Positions 10,825 to 22,178 of a stretch of DNA of 64,000 bases are shown here, piece after piece; position 1 is the stretch's first letter, and the number at the start of each line of letters is the position of its first letter. The stretch is from Camelus bactrianus. Its lineage: Eukaryota; Chordata; Mammalia; Artiodactyla; Camelidae. The notes under the pieces are model-generated. The model did no database searches. It had not been told where the DNA came from and saw only the letters and a program-made list of their open reading frames with translations. The stretch lies in NCBI RefSeq assembly GCF_048773025.1, contig NC_133540.1, positions 82,711,501 to 82,775,500 on the forward strand. The letters are read 5' to 3'. The translations under genes and the position numbers were made by a program.

Positions 10825-12923
10825 GATGTGGCTTGATGTAGAAGATTAGATTAGATGACAAAAATGAATTTCTCTGCTTTTTAAGCAAAAAAGAAAAACA
10901 AATTAGTTCTCAGTTTTGATTAAAATGACTGATACTCTTAAAAGCCTTCTCTCTACCAAATGATATTGGTCACGGTAGCTCCATGATGATAATTTTGTGA
11001 TAATTACAGATTTAGGGGTAAAGTGTCTGACCTCTCAACCTTTGCTTTAGTTTTGGTTGTTATTCTTGCTCTCTGATCTTTTTCTTGAACTTGATCCTTC
11101 AACCCTTTCATTGCATCTTATAATTGCTAAGTTATTACTATTTAACTGCTTAAAGCCACTGTTTAGCTCAAATCTACACTCAGGCCTGGGTACCAAAACC
11201 TCAGATAGGGCCAGAAATTACACAGAAATATAGAGATGCTAATGCTATAGGTTTTCCAATATTTAATATATTTTACAAAGGTCATTAACAACAATTAATT
11301 TTTATAGTTCCTAGTTATTAATAGATTCGATTATTGCAAAGAGAACACTTACAAAAATACAAAGTACAAACAAATATAAGTGTAATGTTTGTTGCTACTT
11401 TAATAATATGTTTAAGAAATATTTTATGTTAATGAATCACTGAGGAAAAAAATAACAAGTAAATAAACAAACTGTGTACAATTAATATATCCAAGAGATG
11501 ATGGGTAATGTTACTAGTGAATAAGAGCTATCTGAAAGGAATTGCTTCTATCAAAAGTGCTGCTCAAAAGCTAGCCAGGCTATGTGAATAACAACTGCTC
11601 TACATCTGGACTCAGCTTTTTAAAATTGCAAGTATTTAAGTCCTCACTCTTTGTCAAACATCTTGCAAAGTGTTTTATATATGTTAATATCATTTATTTC
11701 TCACTTAAAAAAGAAAGATCCAACGAGGTAAGTCCTATAATTATTCCCACATCAAAGAAGGAACAATTGCTCAGAGGAATTGAGTAACTTGCCAAGTTCT
11801 TACAGCAAAATAAAGAAGGAACTGGTGTTAGCAGCCTTAAGGCTCTTTGCCTCCCAGTGTCTGTTGTATTAACCACTAGGATAGTTATCCCATCAGAGTG
11901 TATCATGTCCTCGTGTCAGCACCAAGTCACCTACCTATATGAACCACAGACTGCCCCAAACATGCTGACACAGTATAAACTGCACAATATAAATTTGTGT
12001 GACCGGCACCGAAAAATGTAGGAGCAAGTCATCCCAGTAAAATAATCTCTATGAAAACTGCATACGTATGCATGTGTCTGTGAATAAGCAGAGATGATTC
12101 TTTTTGCTTTAATAAGTCTATTGAAATTAGAAATCCTATTTGTTTTTATTGATGTCCCTTTTGAGATCTTAATCACTAAAGATAATCTGTGTGAGGCATT
12201 AACTACTTCTTTAAAACAGTTACTTTCACAAAATACCACTCGAAGCTTAGCAGAGTAATCATACCGTTCATGGGGTAGATTTCAATTCAAGGCTCTGAGC
12301 AATAGGATTCTATGGTATGCACAAACTTTCTGCCTGGTTCTGTCAACCTGGTCCAAAATTACCTGCCAGGAGACTTATTAAAATAGTTGATCCACTAGGA
12401 TAAACAATTTGTCACAGGGTACTGCTATTTCACTTGCTTTATTTACTAGCAGGGAGTCAGATCCAGTTTTAGACAAGTAAAATGTAGTCATTTATTCAGA
12501 TTATATGTGTTTATTGGGTACCTACTAGACACTGAATTCCCTACAAGGCAAAAGATGAATCAAAGAGATACTTCTCCTATCTATTTTACAATCTATCAGG
12601 GGATAAGAAAATTTCATACATAACCAGCACAAAAATCAGCATAGTATATTAAATTCAGCTGGACATTATGAAAAGAATTTAGTTGTTAGAATTAATTAGG
12701 CCAAAAAATCTTGGCCTAACATTATGCTTCTTAAGATTTATGAGACTCAGTTTTTCATCTGGAAAATGAAAATTAAAAACAATTTAGGATTTTTTTGTGA
12801 CTATAAAATAATATAACAAAATAAATAATAAAATATTTATTAATACATAATGAATAACTACATAATAAATACTATACAGTACATAATTATATGTACAATA
12901 TATAAGATAAATGAATATTTAAA
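10825..12923. other. Upstream flank of UGT2A1; one MIR, otherwise unassigned
   Basis: The UGT2A1 promoter should lie just above 10824, but I see no convincing TATA box; CTTAAAAAG about 55 bp upstream of the ATG is the nearest candidate. A MIR lies at 11640-11890. The AT-rich block at 12770-12920 has nothing recognisable. Confidence 0.5.
11640..11890 (-). mobile_element. MIR fragment
   Basis: Reversed MIR: ATATGTTAATATCATTTATT, AGTCCTATAATTATTCCCA, TTGAGTAACTTGCCAAG and TATTAACCACTAGGATA. Confidence 0.8.
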
Positions 12924-13514
12924 TGTGGGTTCTGACCAGCAGAAGTCCCAATGAGATGGAATGAATTACTTGAGACTCTGTGGAAAGTCAAGAGGTCAAG
13001 AGGGAGTCCAGGACTGACTCCAGGAGCTTCTCAAGTGCTCCCACATTTATTGTGTATAATCAAAGGAAAACTCACTAACAGCTGTGTGATGGAATGCAGG
13101 AATTTAGGGAAAGACAGGATGGGATAGAGATTGTAGAAACCACAATGAGTACAAAGGCTTAGTTTATCTTTAAGGAAGTCACAGGGAGACGGTAACAAGA
13201 TACGTTCTTTCGATATGTTAATTACGAAGCAGACCACCAGACCAGCCAGTTCCTTGTCTTGCGGATAATAGACCATCTAAACAGCAGGCACGCCCAGCGT
13301 GGGTCTGGGTCGTTGCTTTGCAAAGAGCTGAGTGCTAGCTAAAACCTCAACTATGCAAGAAAGGCATTGTCTCTGCTTTTTACGGCAAGCAGACCGGAGT
13401 GTGGACGCATAGGCGCCTGCTAGCAAAGCAGTTACTAAGTACATTTGTTCTTCTTAAAGCTGACAGGCCACTGGGGTCTGTTACAATTTATTAACCCAAT
13501 CATGGGCTCCTACA
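12924..13514 (-). mobile_element. Solo LTR fossil, CpG-retaining
   Basis: A TG...CA-bounded block of 591 bp. On the minus strand it runs from TGTAGGAGCCCATGATTGGG to GGTCAGAACCCACA, with an AATAAA signal about 130 bases before its end. It is richer in GC and CpG than its surroundings, which argues for a fairly young insertion. No target duplication could be matched and no internal viral sequence is present. The family is uncertain (class II-like by appearance). Confidence 0.6.
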
Positions 13515-13991
13515 TTAATTAAATAAAATAATATTGATTAAGCAACAAGCATAGTGCCTGGAGTAAAGGACATGCTTAAAATCTATCATCTTTCTCTCCT
13601 TCCTTCTCCTTATCTTAATTAGAGAAAGTGCTAAGTGACTTCAGATGAAATAACACAGGCAAAATAAACGTTCAGAGCTTTATGAAGCAGAGGTTGTTTT
13701 CAGTTTTTTGGGGTTGGGGCAGGGGTAAGAATAGGAAAGTCTTCATCAGAGACATAGTGTATGACACTCATTTTGGAGTTTGAGGTATCTGGATGCTAGT
13801 GACAAGTAACATGAACGGAGAAAACCAATGTCATGTCATAAACTTTTTGATTTAAAAAAAAATCTTAGTAATGTGACAACTATTAAGAAATTTGTTAAAC
13901 TATTGAGGTTAATTTTTAGATTTGTTTGTGTTTAAAAATTTAATAGAAAACTGAAAGAAGAAATTATATTGACCAAAGAGATTTAAAGAGG

Positions 13992-14035
13992 TTGTCAAAA
14001 AAGTTTTTTCCAATTGTCAAAAAAGTTTTTTCCAA
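13992..14035 (+). repeat. 22-bp perfect tandem duplication
   Basis: TTGTCAAAAAAGTTTTTTCCAA-type unit at 13992-14013, repeated at 14014-14035. Each unit contains the palindrome AAAAAACTTTTTT-like core A6GT6. Confidence 0.9.
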
Positions 14036-16400
14036 AAATGAGGGTCTGAAACTGTGACTTTAATTATTCTGACCTTAAGATGACTGAAAAGCTAAAAGTT
14101 ACTTTGCAGAAAGTTTTTGAGAGACTACAGCTAAAAATATGATTTTTATATGTATATATAGATATATATATGCAAAACCAGTTGCATTCAATGAAAAAGC
14201 TAACATATTCGAAAAGAAGCTAGTATATATAAATATTTTTATCATAGATAATGATAATAAAAAAGTACTTTACCTAATTGCACAAAAAGGAGCAAACATA
14301 GTATTTACATTACCAAAATTGGTTATTGTTTTTACAACAGGATTTTCTTCAGAGAAACTTTAAATTTTCTTTTTTAATAAATAAATTTGACTTTACATAA
14401 AACTTATTTGGATATGTAGTATATGTGTGTGTGTATTTATTTATTTATTTAAAATAAATTGATATAAAAAATCTAGTGCAGAGTATTAAGAAAATAAAAT
14501 ACCCACCAAAGGATGGCATCTCCATTTTTATATGTGCTCTATGTTAAAGACCATGGTGGTCACTTGTGAAAATTAATTTTGCCTTCACCATACATCAGTA
14601 TAAATCTTATTTGTTACTATATATGTCAGAACTGAGCCTTTCAAGAGGCCAATGGGCTCACATTTAGATAAAACTTTCAATTTACTTTTCTATAAAATAA
14701 TTCCTTCAATATTTATAAAATTATTGTGAAGTGTAACACTGGGGCGGGGAGTGGTGGTAGAAAACCAAGGTATTTAAAAATAAAAATCAAGGTATTAAGA
14801 AAAAAAAAAAAGGCTGAAAACTATTTCAAAGGATAGTGAAACAACCCAAAGTTAATCCACAACCTTCACAACCTTGTAATGATTGATACTTCTTTTAGAA
14901 GAAAATATAAAGTAATCCAAATGTATAGTACACATTGCTTATGTATTTCTTATCAGGAGATTGTAAAATTTCTTACCTGCAATTTCCAGCCAGACCTTTA
15001 ATAGTGCTTATTTGCCATTAGGAAGAAGTTGAACTTAGGCAGATACTAGTTGAGTAAGTATTTATGATGAGAAATATGATCTTAATTGGAGAAAAGTTTA
15101 TACAGATCATTTCACTCTTTTCATTCCCCACCCATTACGTCAAAAGCAGATTAACACTTTGTTAAAAGTGTACCCTTCTGTTAATTCCCTGGAAACTATT
15201 TGATGTGAGTATTGCCTTTGCTGTCATGGTCTCTGCTGCTCCCCCTACCCCCATACCAACCAAGTATGTCTGGATGTATCTGAAATAATTACTGGTAATG
15301 ATTAATAATCTTGGGTTAGTATTAAGAAGTAAGTAAGTTAGTATCTCTCAAACTTAGGCAACATAAAATCATTACTATCTTTATTAATTATAAAAAGAAA
15401 ATTTTAAAAATTTGAAGTGTCTTTTTTTTTTTTTTTTTTTTTGCCGAGTCCTATAATGGTGATAGTAGTTTCTGTTAATTCAAATGTAAGAACTACGGCA
15501 GAACTGAATTGCTTTGTATAATGAAGAAACATCTTTGGAAAATTGTGGTGGTTTTATTGCATTTATATGTTTAATAAAGATATTAATTCAGATCATTAAA
15601 GAAGTATTTTAAAGCTGCACATTTTCATTATCTAACATTCTTGGGAATGAAAATTACAATAACATTTCTTTGTGCAATCATTTTGAAGGGGAAAATAATA
15701 ACTTTTGTCTTTTTTTCATAGTGTCCCAAAAGTCATATTTGGTAATTAAGTACTGGAACAGAACATGACAATTTATTGTTGTAATTGATACACAGATGTG
15801 GTGATAAATTCCATACTGATTATAAAAAGGGATTAGTCCCACAGAGATTCATTTGGCGTGATGACAATGGAGAGGAAACAAGAACATTGGAGGCACCAAG
15901 CAGCTCTTCAAGTTTAATTCTCTTAGACTGCCTCCTTGTGACTATCGATAGTCTTTCTCAATTCACGAGCTCAGGTTCAAGCTAGATAAAAGAGAAACAG
16001 TTCATGTTTTATAGAAACTTTCTCCATCTTTGAATTGCTAATATAATTTACCTATCAGCTAGAGTAAGTCTAAGCAAATATTTCAAGGCAAGCCTACAAG
16101 TAAAAATGTCTTCTGAATTCTTGTACATCTAGTAATATATTTTTCACCTTCACACCTGGATGGCAGCATCAGTGATAACTGGCTTCTTTGATCCCCACAA
16201 TTTTCACAAACTATCTATTAGATCATATTCTACTGTCTTTTTCTAATTCTTGTGACAAAAGGCAACAATGGAACCAACAACTTTTTTTCTGCCCAAAGCC
16301 AATGTGTGTGCAGTGGTTAGTGTGTGTGTGTATGTATTTATGTTTGATTTACATTATTCTTATGAATTATTTTGTCATAATTTGTGTAGGTAATGTTGAT
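14036..16400. other. Intergenic, unassigned
   Basis: AT-rich DNA with a short T23 tract at 15422-15443, TTTA repeats near 14440 and (TG) near 16320. No gene or clear transposon was recognised. Confidence 0.55.
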
Positions 16401-16404
16401 GGAA

Positions 16405-16800
16405 ATAATCAATGAACAATCCAAAATAGAAATAGAGAAGAGTTTCATTTGAGTCAAACTGAGAACTATAGCCCAAGAGACACAGATGCAAGAGGCACTT
16501 GAATTGTGTTCCACCTGTCTACAAAATGGGGAAGGTTTATAAAGGCAAGAACTGCAAAATTACATAAGTTGTTGTCAAGAATTATAACTGAAGTTGGCAA
16601 GAAGGGTACTTGTTAGGCAAGATTTGGTTGGTGTCTGAAATGGTTGCATTTAAAAGGGAGACCTTGAGACTAGAGGGCTGAAGTTGGCAGCTGCTAGCAG
16701 ATATTGTTTTGAGGAAGAATTGTGATGTCCTTGAGTCTGATAATGTTTATAAAATTCATGTTCTCAGTGATGCAGGAATGTGTCTGAAACCATTTCTACA
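16405..16800 (-). mobile_element. LTR-like fossil fragment
   Basis: AGTTTCATTTGAGTCAAACTG, CTATAGCCCAAGAGACACAG and AGGCACTTGAATTG recall a common mammalian LTR read backwards. Borders and family are not certain. Confidence 0.4.
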
Positions 16801-16856
16801 ATGGCCAGTCAGTTCTACTTCAAATGCCTGAACCATACTTACAACACTTTGATTTT

Positions 16857-16873
16857 TAAAATGCATTCTTTTT
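16857..16873 (+). repeat. Target-site duplication, left (twin-primed L1)
   Basis: TAAAATGCATTCTTTTT, repeated exactly at 18721-18737. The T run continues into the element's tail, so the inner border may shift by a few bases. Confidence 0.9.
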
Positions 16874-18720
16874 TTTTTTTAACATTTTTTATTGATTTAT
16901 AATCATTTTACAATGTTGTGTCAAATTCCAGTGTTCAGCACAATTTTTCAGTCATACATGGACATATACACACTCATTGTCACATTTTTTTCTCTGTGAG
17001 CTACCATAACATTTTGGGTATATTTCCCTGTGCTATACAGTATAATCTTGTTTATCTATTCTACAATTTTGAAATCCCAGTCTATCCCTTCCCACCCTCC
17101 ACCCCCCTGGTAACCACAAGTCTGTATTCTCTGTCTGTGAGTCTATTTCTGTCCTGTATTTATGCTTTGTTCTTATTTGTTTGTTTGTTTTGTTTTTGTT
17201 TTTTAGATTCCACATAAGAGCGATCTCATATGGTATTTTTCTTTCTCTTTCTGGCTTACTTCACTTAGAATGACATTCTCCAGGACCATCCATGTTGCTG
17301 CAAAAAGCATTATGTTGTTGGTTTTTATGGCTGAGTAATATTCCATTGTATAAATATACCACTTCTTCTTTATCCAGTCACCTGTTGATGGACATTTAGG
17401 CTGTTTCCATGTTTTGGCTATTGTAAATAGTGCTGCTATGAACATTGGGGTGCAGGTGTCATCCTGAAGTAGGGTTCCTTCTGGATACAAGACAGGAGTG
17501 GGATTCCTGGGTCATATGGTAAGTCTATTCCTAGTCTTTTGAGGAATCTCCACACTGTTTTCCATAGTGGCTGCACAAAACTACATTCCCACCAGCAGTG
17601 TAGGAGGGTTCCCCTTTCTCCACAGCCTCTCCAGCATTTGTCATTTGTGGATTTTTGAATGACGGACATTCTGACTGGTGTGAGGTGATACCTCATTGTA
17701 GTTTTGATTTGCATTTCTCTGATAATTAGTATATTGAGCATTTTTTCATGTGCCTTTTGATCATTTGTATGTCTTCCTTGGAGAATTGCTTGTTTAGGTC
17801 TTCTGCCCATTTTTGGATTGGGTTGTTTATTTTTTTCTTATTGAGTCGTATGAGCTGCTTATATATTCTGGAGATCAAGCCTTTGTCAGTTTCATTTGCA
17901 AAAATTTTCTCCCATTCCGTAGGTTGTCTTCTTGTTTTACTTCTGGTTTCCTTTGCTGTGCAGAAGCTTGTAAGTTTCATTAGGTCCCATTTGTTTATTC
18001 TTGCTTTTATTTCTTCTAGGAGAAAATTTTTTAAATGTATGTCAGATAATGTTTTGCCTATGTTTTCCTCTAGGAGGTTTATTGTGTCTTGTCCTATGTT
18101 TAAGTCTTTGACCCATTTTGAGTTGATTTTTGTGTATGGTGTAAGGGAGTGTTCTAGCTTCATTGTTTAACATGCTGCTGTCCAGTTTTCCCCACACCAT
18201 TTGCTGAAGAGACTGTCTTTATTCCATTGTATATACTTGCCTCCTTTGTCGAAGATGAGTTGACCAAAAGTTTGTGGGTTCATTTCTGGGCTCTCTATTC
18301 TGTTCCATTGGTCTATATGTCTGTTTTTGTACCACCCAAAGTAATAAAATATCTGGGAATAAATCTAACCAAGGAGGTGAAAGAATTATACACAGAAAAC
18401 TATAAACCTTTGATGAAGGAAATTAAAGAAGACTTTAAAAAATGGAAAGATATCCCATGCTCTTGGATTGGAAGAATCAATATTGTTAAAATGGTCACAC
18501 TGCCCAAGGCAATCTACAGATTTAATGCAATCCCTATCAAATTACCCAGGACATATTTCACAGAACTAGAACAAATCATAATAAAATTTATATGGGACCA
18601 TCAAAGACCTAGAATTGCCAAAGCATTACTGAAGAGAAAGAAAGAGGCCGGAGGAATAACTCTCCCAGACTTCAGACAATACTATAGAGCTACAGTCATC
18701 AAGACAGCATGGTATTGGTA
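16874..18720 (-). mobile_element. Young L1, 5'-truncated with 5' inversion (twin priming)
   Basis: From 16874 to about 18335 the minus strand reads as the C-terminal part of L1 ORF2 plus the 3' UTR, starting from a short T run (A tail of the element). Conceptual pieces include [20 protein letters not shown] and the zinc-knuckle-like [18 protein letters not shown]. From about 18340 to 18720 the same element continues in the opposite orientation: the plus strand reads [20 protein letters not shown] and, further on, [17 protein letters not shown]. The two parts join almost seamlessly in L1 order. A perfect 17-bp target-site duplication flanks the whole. The 3' UTR type resembles camelid L1. The ORF2 remnant is split over several frames and cannot be autonomous. 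Confidence 0.93.
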
Positions 18721-18737
18721 TAAAATGCATTCTTTTT
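18721..18737 (+). repeat. Target-site duplication, right (twin-primed L1)
   Basis: TAAAATGCATTCTTTTT, matching 16857-16873 with no difference over 17 bases. Confidence 0.9.
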
Positions 18738-18789
18738 AATGTTTAAAGCAGATGTACAATGTATGCTTAATGAGGCACAAACAGGCTGG

Positions 18790-19515
18790 TTTTTCTTGAA
18801 GTATAAGTGTTTCACAATATTATATGTTACAGGTGTCCAATATAGTGATTCATAATTTTTAAAAGTTATACTCCATTTGTAGTTATTATAAAATGTTGGC
18901 TATATTCCCCATGTTGTAGAATATATCCCTGTAGCCTATTTTATACCTAACAGTTTGTACCTCTTACTCCCCTACCCCTCTATTGCCCTTCTCCCTTTCC
19001 CTCTCCCTGCTGGTAACCACTAGTTTCTTCTGTGTATCTGTGAGTCTTCTTCTTTTTTTTTTTTTTTTATTATATTCACTATTTTGTTGTATTTTTTAGA
19101 TTTCATATGTAAGTGGTATCATACAGTATTTTGCCTTTCTCTATGTGACTTATTTCATTTAGCATAATGGCCTCCCAAGTCCATCCATCTTGCTGGAACA
19201 CATTTCATTCTTTTTTTTATGGTTGAGTAGAATTGTTGAGAATTATCCATACTGTTTTCCACAGTGGCTGCATCATTAGATTCCCAACAGTGTAAGAGGG
19301 TTCCCTTTTCTTCATATCCTCGTCAGTGTTTGTTATTTGTGTTCTTTTGGATGATAACCATTCTGACAGATGTAAGGTGATATCTCATTGTGGTTTTGAT
19401 TTGCATTCCTCTGATGATTATTGATACTGAACATCTTTTCATGTGCCTGTTGACCATCTGCACTTCCTCTTTGGAAAATGTCTATTAGATTCTTCTGCCC
19501 ATTTTTTAATCAGGT
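18790..19515 (-). mobile_element. L1 fragment, 3' UTR and ORF2 end
   Basis: Reverse-orientation L1 landmarks are CCTGCTGGTAACCACTAGTT, TGACTTATTTCATTTAGCAT, CACAGTGGCTGCATCATTAG and TGTGGTTTTGATTTGCATTC. It starts about 50 bp after the twin-primed L1 and its 5' end lies within the inverted-repeat arm. Confidence 0.8.
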
Positions 19516-19587
19516 TACAAAAACAGGTTGTTTTGTTTAGCCTAAAGTTCAAGTTAAATCATATATAAGCCATAATGACTTCTCCCC
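19458..19587 (+). repeat. Inverted duplication, left arm (about 130 bp)
   Basis: From CTGCACTTCCTCTTTGG through GTTTAGCCTAAAGTTCAAG to TGACTTCTCCCC. It is the reverse complement of 20499-20626 at roughly 90 per cent identity. The arm spans the 5' end of an L1 fragment plus about 50-60 bp of non-L1 flank. Confidence 0.9.
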
Positions 19588-19717
19588 AAATTCACAGGGC
19601 ATAAAAAGATGACACTTTTTAAAAATTACCCTTTAATCAGATTATGGTTAAACATTTGATCAGTTTCTGTACTCAGATAGCCTACATTCTACATTTAAAT
19701 TCTGGCTCTGTCATTAA

Positions 19718-19790
19718 ATCTATATAGATAGATATATATTTCTATCTATCTATCTATATATAGAGAGAGAGAGAGAAAGAGAGAGAGAAA
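19718..19790 (+). repeat. (ATAG)n/(GA)n simple repeat
   Basis: Mixed TAGATA, CTAT and GAGA units. It lies at the position where this LTR family carries an AT/GA-rich stretch. Confidence 0.85.
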
Positions 19791-20151
19791 TAGAACAATT
19801 TATTTTAAGGACTAGCTCATGCAAATGTGGTAGCCTGGTAGGTACATAATATTTTGAGTAGGACAGCAGGCTGGAGACCCGGATAGAATTGCAGTTCAAG
19901 TCCAAAAGCAGTCTGCTGGCAGAATTCTGTCTTACTTAGGCAAGGTCAGTCTTTGTTCTATTAAGGCTTTCAACTAATTGGATGAGGCTCATGCATATTA
20001 TGGAGGGTTATCTGCTTTACTCAAAGTCCACAAATTTAAATGTTGATCTCATCCAAAATACACAACATGTTTACAGAAACATCTGGAATTTTTGATCAAA
20101 TATGTGGCCACTGTGGCCTAGTTAAGTTGACACATAAAATTAACTATCACA
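19770..20151 (-). mobile_element. MLT2-like (ERV-L) solo LTR fossil
   Basis: The plus strand is the reverse of an LTR whose sense start is TGTGATAGTTAATTTTATGT and which continues GTCAACTTAACTAGGCC. It shares GGCAGAATTCTGTC, AGTCCACAAATTTAAATG and CTCATCCAAAA with the other four copies here. An ATAG/GA simple repeat marks its far end. Ancient, no internal region. It lies between the arms of the inverted duplication. Confidence 0.7.
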
Positions 20152-20498
20152 AAGAGAATCTCAAAGTCTTTAACAGAATGAGGGATATCTAATGAAATCA
20201 GCAGAACTGCTTAGCCCAGCACAAACTACTAACCCACAAAACTGATAGAAAACAAAATGATTGTTATTTACTAAATTTTGGAGTAAAGTTTTTCACAGCA
20301 ATACATGTGATACTCATGGGAAAAAATAACTCAGATAAGAAAATATTTGATATGAATTTTACATTACTAAGACCTAACCAAAACAAAAAAGCATTTTCTA
20401 AAAATCAAGTTTATTAAAGAAAAAATTGACTTAAAAAGGATATACATATATTGAATGACTTCACCACTGATGGAAGAAATTTTCACATATTAAAGTAT

Positions 20499-20626
20499 GG
20501 GGAAGTCATTCTGGCTTATATATGATTTAACTTGAACTTTAGGCTAAACAAAACAACCCGTTTGTAACTTGATTTAAAAAATGGGCAGAAGAATCAAATA
20601 GACCTTTTTCCAAAGAGGAAATGCAG
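20499..20626 (-). repeat. Inverted duplication, right arm (about 128 bp)
   Basis: Reads GGGGAAGTCATTCTGGC, then CTTGAACTTTAGGCTAAAC and AAAATGGGCAGAAGAATC to ATGCAG, the mirror of 19458-19587. About ten differences including small indels suggest an old event. The roughly 910-bp interval between arms holds an ERV-L-like LTR. Confidence 0.9.
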
Positions 20627-20739
20627 TCTTTAAATTTGTATTTCTTCAGTGATGGGATTAAATTTACCAGAAAGTAAAGTATGCTCTGAATGATTTAATT
20701 AACTTAATAGCAAGCTTCTAATGCATCAAGTTGAAAAAT

Positions 20740-21130
20740 TATCACTACCAGAATAAAAAAGCCGTTTACCTAAAGGAATACAGAAAAATCCAGCACTTGA
20801 CAGGAAAAGTTGTGAGGTATTTAATAAACCACAAATATGTGACTTTTAACATGATATACGACATCTCTTTCAATAGACAAACTCACAATAATGATACAGA
20901 TTATAGAACTAGTTGACAAGGACTTTATAACAGCTATTATAAATAGCTTACCATCAAAGAGATGGTGGTAAGCATAAGTATGTGAGGAGAGAAATAAGAG
21001 ATCTAAAAAGAGATCCACATCAAACTTCCCGAGATGAAGATTACAATACCTAGAACTAAAAATGCATTGTATGGATTTAACAGAAGATAAGGCACAGTAT
21101 GGAAAAAGGAATGAATGAACTTGAAGACAT
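20740..21130 (+). mobile_element. Old L1M fragment, 5' or ORF1-proximal part
   Basis: GAACTAGTTGACAAGGACTT, TAACAGCTATTATAAATA and AATGAATGAACTTGAAGACA resemble old L1 sequence upstream of ORF2. Diverged, borders approximate. Confidence 0.45.
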
Positions 21131-21499
21131 ATATTGATTTTTTATATCTATTTATTTATGTTATATATTTGTAAATACAAGAAGGTGGTTAACATACACA
21201 GGTACATCTAAATGATTTTTATTTTTATCCTGTCAACAAATCCTAATAATTTAGACTCATCATACCTAGTCAGTGTTATCAGCTACCATCCTCATGGGGG
21301 CAGCATATCTTAAGGCCAGATAAACTACATGGGAAGAAGCCATGCCTGAGATCTGCTTTAACCTAAGATTAACTTTCACATCTGTCAAGTGATACACATT
21401 TGTCTGTTATGGTTTTGAAAGTGTTTTTACAAATAGCTTGTTGTTAAATCCTCACAAAAGTTCTGTGACCTTCATTTTATAAAGAAATGAAGGTCAGAG

Positions 21500-22178
21500 T
21501 GTTGCTGATCCAGGTCTGTCCACCCCTTGCACAGCAAGCTAAATGCTGAGACCCGGAGGTTTGCGGCAGAGAAAGGGTTTATACGTAGATAGCCAATCCA
21601 GAAGGTGGGTGAACAAGTCTCAAATAAGTCTCCCCAAAGTCAAGGAACTGAGGATTTTTATGGGCTAGAGAAGCAGGGTGGTTGGAGGTGAAAGGGAAGG
21701 TGACTGGAGGCAGGGAAAGGTGAGGTAATCGCTGCTCTGCACAGACTTAGATCTGAGTTACAAGCATCCTCTTGGGACTCGTGTTCAGAATACCAGGGCA
21801 TTAACATTATCTGAAGGTGGAAGTCCTGGCCCTTTGAAATCAAAAGGTCATCCATCAGACACTGACCCAGGTCAGTTTAATGGTCAGTGGTGTCATGTGG
21901 TTTGAACTGAGCAAGACTATGTTCCAGAAAAACACCTTAAGGGGCAGTTACTATAGTAACTCATACGTCAGAGGTGTTAACTACAGGAAGCGCTAAAGGA
22001 ATCTTGTGATATATTATCTAAGGTATGTGAAACTCGCAGGGTATGCAATTTTTAAGAACAAAGCAAACTTGGTCAATGAAGGCAAGTTACAACACATTAT
22101 TTATTAAGCAAGTTATAGTTTAAGAGATCTAACTGATGACTACCTTCGGTTTCAAAAGAAGTTGAAAATTTCCTGACA
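21500..22178 (-). mobile_element. LTR fossil, class I-like
   Basis: On the minus strand the block shows a TATA-like CCATAAAAATCCTCAG, a TATAAACCCTTTCTCTGC polyadenylation-type segment and an end GGATCAGCAACA. This is the layout of a retroviral LTR. The far border (TGTCAGGAAATTTTC) is a guess and no target duplication was matched. No internal sequence is present. Confidence 0.55.

Noticed and set aside
17748-18170. 140-codon plus-strand frame with hydrophobic stretches
   Set aside because: It is the antisense shadow of the L1 ORF2 C-terminal region, which is the true reading on the minus strand.
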